Below are positions 62,460-64,000 of a stretch of DNA of 64,000 nt, one piece after another. The number at the start of each line of letters is the position of its first letter. Within the stretch, counting starts at the first letter, position 1. Under the pieces are notes generated by a model. It did not search any database, was not told the DNA's origin, and was given only the letters and a program-made list of their open reading frames with translations. The stretch is from NCBI GenBank assembly GCA_016785225.1, contig JAFBJZ010000857.1, positions 1,922,001 through 1,986,000 of the forward strand, given 5' to 3'. The position numbers and the translations under genes are program-made. The DNA comes from Psettodes erumei (lineage: Eukaryota; Chordata; Actinopteri; Pleuronectiformes; Psettodidae).

Positions 62460-64000
62460 CTGGGGAGATAATAAGTTTGCATTCGGGTCTATCCCTGCCA
62501 AAGACTTTGCAGCGAGATGAGTCTGCCTGTCAAGACCTCACTGTAGCTGAGCTCTGATCAACACCATCTGCTGGTTAATTTTTAGTATTTTTCATATACT
62601 TATTACACTTTTCCATCAGAATAGAACATGAAGACAGTCGTTGGATAATAAATAATTGCTATGTTGCAGCTGCATCATTATCTCCTCATGTCCTCTCTTG
62701 AATGGCAAGCCAGGCTGCTTTGTTTGTGCTCTTAAAAGTAAGAAAAACTAACGAGCATCCTTGATTTCTACTAATGGATTTGTTTGTTTTATCTCAATTA
62801 GTGGCTCCTTGTCTGTTCACTCACTACCCACCCCCCATCCCCCACCCCCATCTCCCAGAACTCCAGTCTCTGACCTGTATTGGAGCTGGTTGATGTACGA
62901 CGTACAGGGACGGAGCTGACCAGTGCTCCTTCCCCTTTGCTAAAGCCACCAATAACAGGATGCAGACAGGGAAGGAGCGCTAATTCATCACTGTTAAAGG
63001 CAGGCTAATAGGGGAGTTTCTGGAGGATCTATTGCCTCACTGTCAGTTGCGAGCTGGATCCACACAGATAAATGCCCCGATTATGTACATAATGGTTCTT
63101 TCGGCTCCCCTCTGTGCACACTTTTGGGCTCTAAAAAATTCAGTTTTGTTGAGAATGAGAATGCTGTGTTTCGTTTTGTTGCACAACCCAAACTTCACAG
63201 GACTCTGCAGCAGATTTTGAGCACTCAGCATCACCATTCTAGCTATTGTTTTATTTCACTTCACCATATTCAGCTGTGAACACCACCAGATTAGATTTGG
63301 AGCATTTGCTGCTTTGCAGAATAATGTAGCTCTTGAGGCCATGTGACCCTTGATTCTTCATAGTTGATAACTTGATTTGAGCCAAGCCATGTCTTTTTAA
63401 TTTTAATTTGAAATATCTTCACAAAGTGTTAAGCAACCCCCCCAACACACACACAAATATTACTCCTTGTACAATGTTGTACATGCCACTGTGGACCCTA
63501 CTAGAGCTGTCCTGAATACCATTTTTGGTGCTTTGAAGCCTCAGTCTGGAAAGCAGCCTCCTCTGTCTCACTCAGTTCAATTATCTTATGATGGTTGTTA
63601 GAGCAGGAAAATATCCCATTGCTGCCACCATTGTAGGGGTAGTGTTGGGCCTGTACGTGTTCATGGAGGCTACATTCAGGCCGTCTTAGGCCAAAACAGC
63701 TCATAAGCTGGGACATCACTCCTGTTTGCCTACCTTTCAAAATAAAACCCCTGTAAACTGCAAAACTGCTCACCAGAGGAAACTGATTGGGACGTGGATT
63801 ACCAAGGCAAGCTTTGAGGCATTCGTATCAGTCCAAGGCCCTACTATAAAGTGCCCTGACTGTGTCAAGTTCCAAGAACGCAGCATTTAACTGCTGCCAT
63901 TTAAAATCCTAAAACATCGGCAGCTCACCTTTAGGTGGCATTTTCATGGGACATTTGCTGCCCATCATATTGGTGGGCAGCACAAGATTTCCAACCTTTT

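Larger units (their letters stand above)
56868..64000 (+). other. Intron 3 (incomplete in window)
   Basis: No further exon with clear similarity is visible before the window ends, and the IQ, SEC7 and PH exons are absent. A candidate 28-nt microexon lies at 57106-57133. Repeats here are (TGATGC)n at 60424-60449 and (TC)n at 62432-62459. Open frames up to about 100 codons (59445-59729 plus, 61558-61256 minus) have no recognisable domains. Confidence 0.45.

Noticed and set aside
1..64000. A previously undescribed multi-gene system
   Set aside because: Apart from one partial host gene and transposon relics there are no gene clusters, and the sequence supports no such system.

Overview
The window looks like a teleost fish chromosome segment, probably a percomorph. 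It is AT-rich, with long gene-poor stretches, many simple repeats and fish-typical transposons. I see no prokaryotic genes, CRISPR array or viral genome. Nearly all open frames are chance ORFs. The coding content I can support is the 5' part of one plus-strand gene plus decayed transposases.

The gene starts in a CpG-rich block at about 10490-11126. The first coding exon (start 10873, or 10846) encodes an N-terminal coiled coil. Its first residues line up with the N-termini of the IQSEC/BRAG family of ARF guanine-nucleotide exchange factors. IQSEC1 is my best guess by elimination. Two further exons fit in frame: a 30-nt microexon (41071-41100) behind a 29.9-kb intron, and a 105-nt exon (56763-56867) behind a 15.7-kb intron. 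Every junction is phase 2, so either small exon could be skipped without losing the frame. The IQ motif, SEC7 and PH domains are not in the window, so the gene continues to the right of base 64000.

Upstream (1-10450) is intergenic or promoter-distal DNA. It holds a decayed mariner transposase (60-640) and, at about 2500-4430, a decayed tandem array with a period near 755 bp. Its units carry tRNA-Ala-like sequence on the minus strand, tRNA-Ser-like 5' halves on the plus strand, and pieces of mariner transposase. I consider this the most unusual structure here. A LINE/SINE-type 3' tail (5200-5371) and a tRNA-derived SINE (about 8008-8101) follow.

Intron 1 (11127-41070) contains a 359-bp near-perfect palindromic MITE (13039-13397), a 5S rRNA-derived fragment (25683-25721) and a nested insertion (outer TIR element 29845-30480, inner element 29969-30298 with a 13-bp target duplication). 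Intron 2 (41101-56762) contains an almost intact Tc1-like transposon (46050-47301, one frameshift and one stop), a 1.1-kb non-autonomous element with an (AAT)n tail (about 47790-48926), a second tetranucleotide-tailed 3' end (52600-52738) and a perfect 17-bp-stem hairpin (53248-53285). From 56868 to 64000 I see only intronic sequence, with one candidate 28-nt microexon.

I found no convincing new biological system. The items most worth checking are the tRNA/mariner array, the microexon structure of the IQSEC-type gene, and the nested element.
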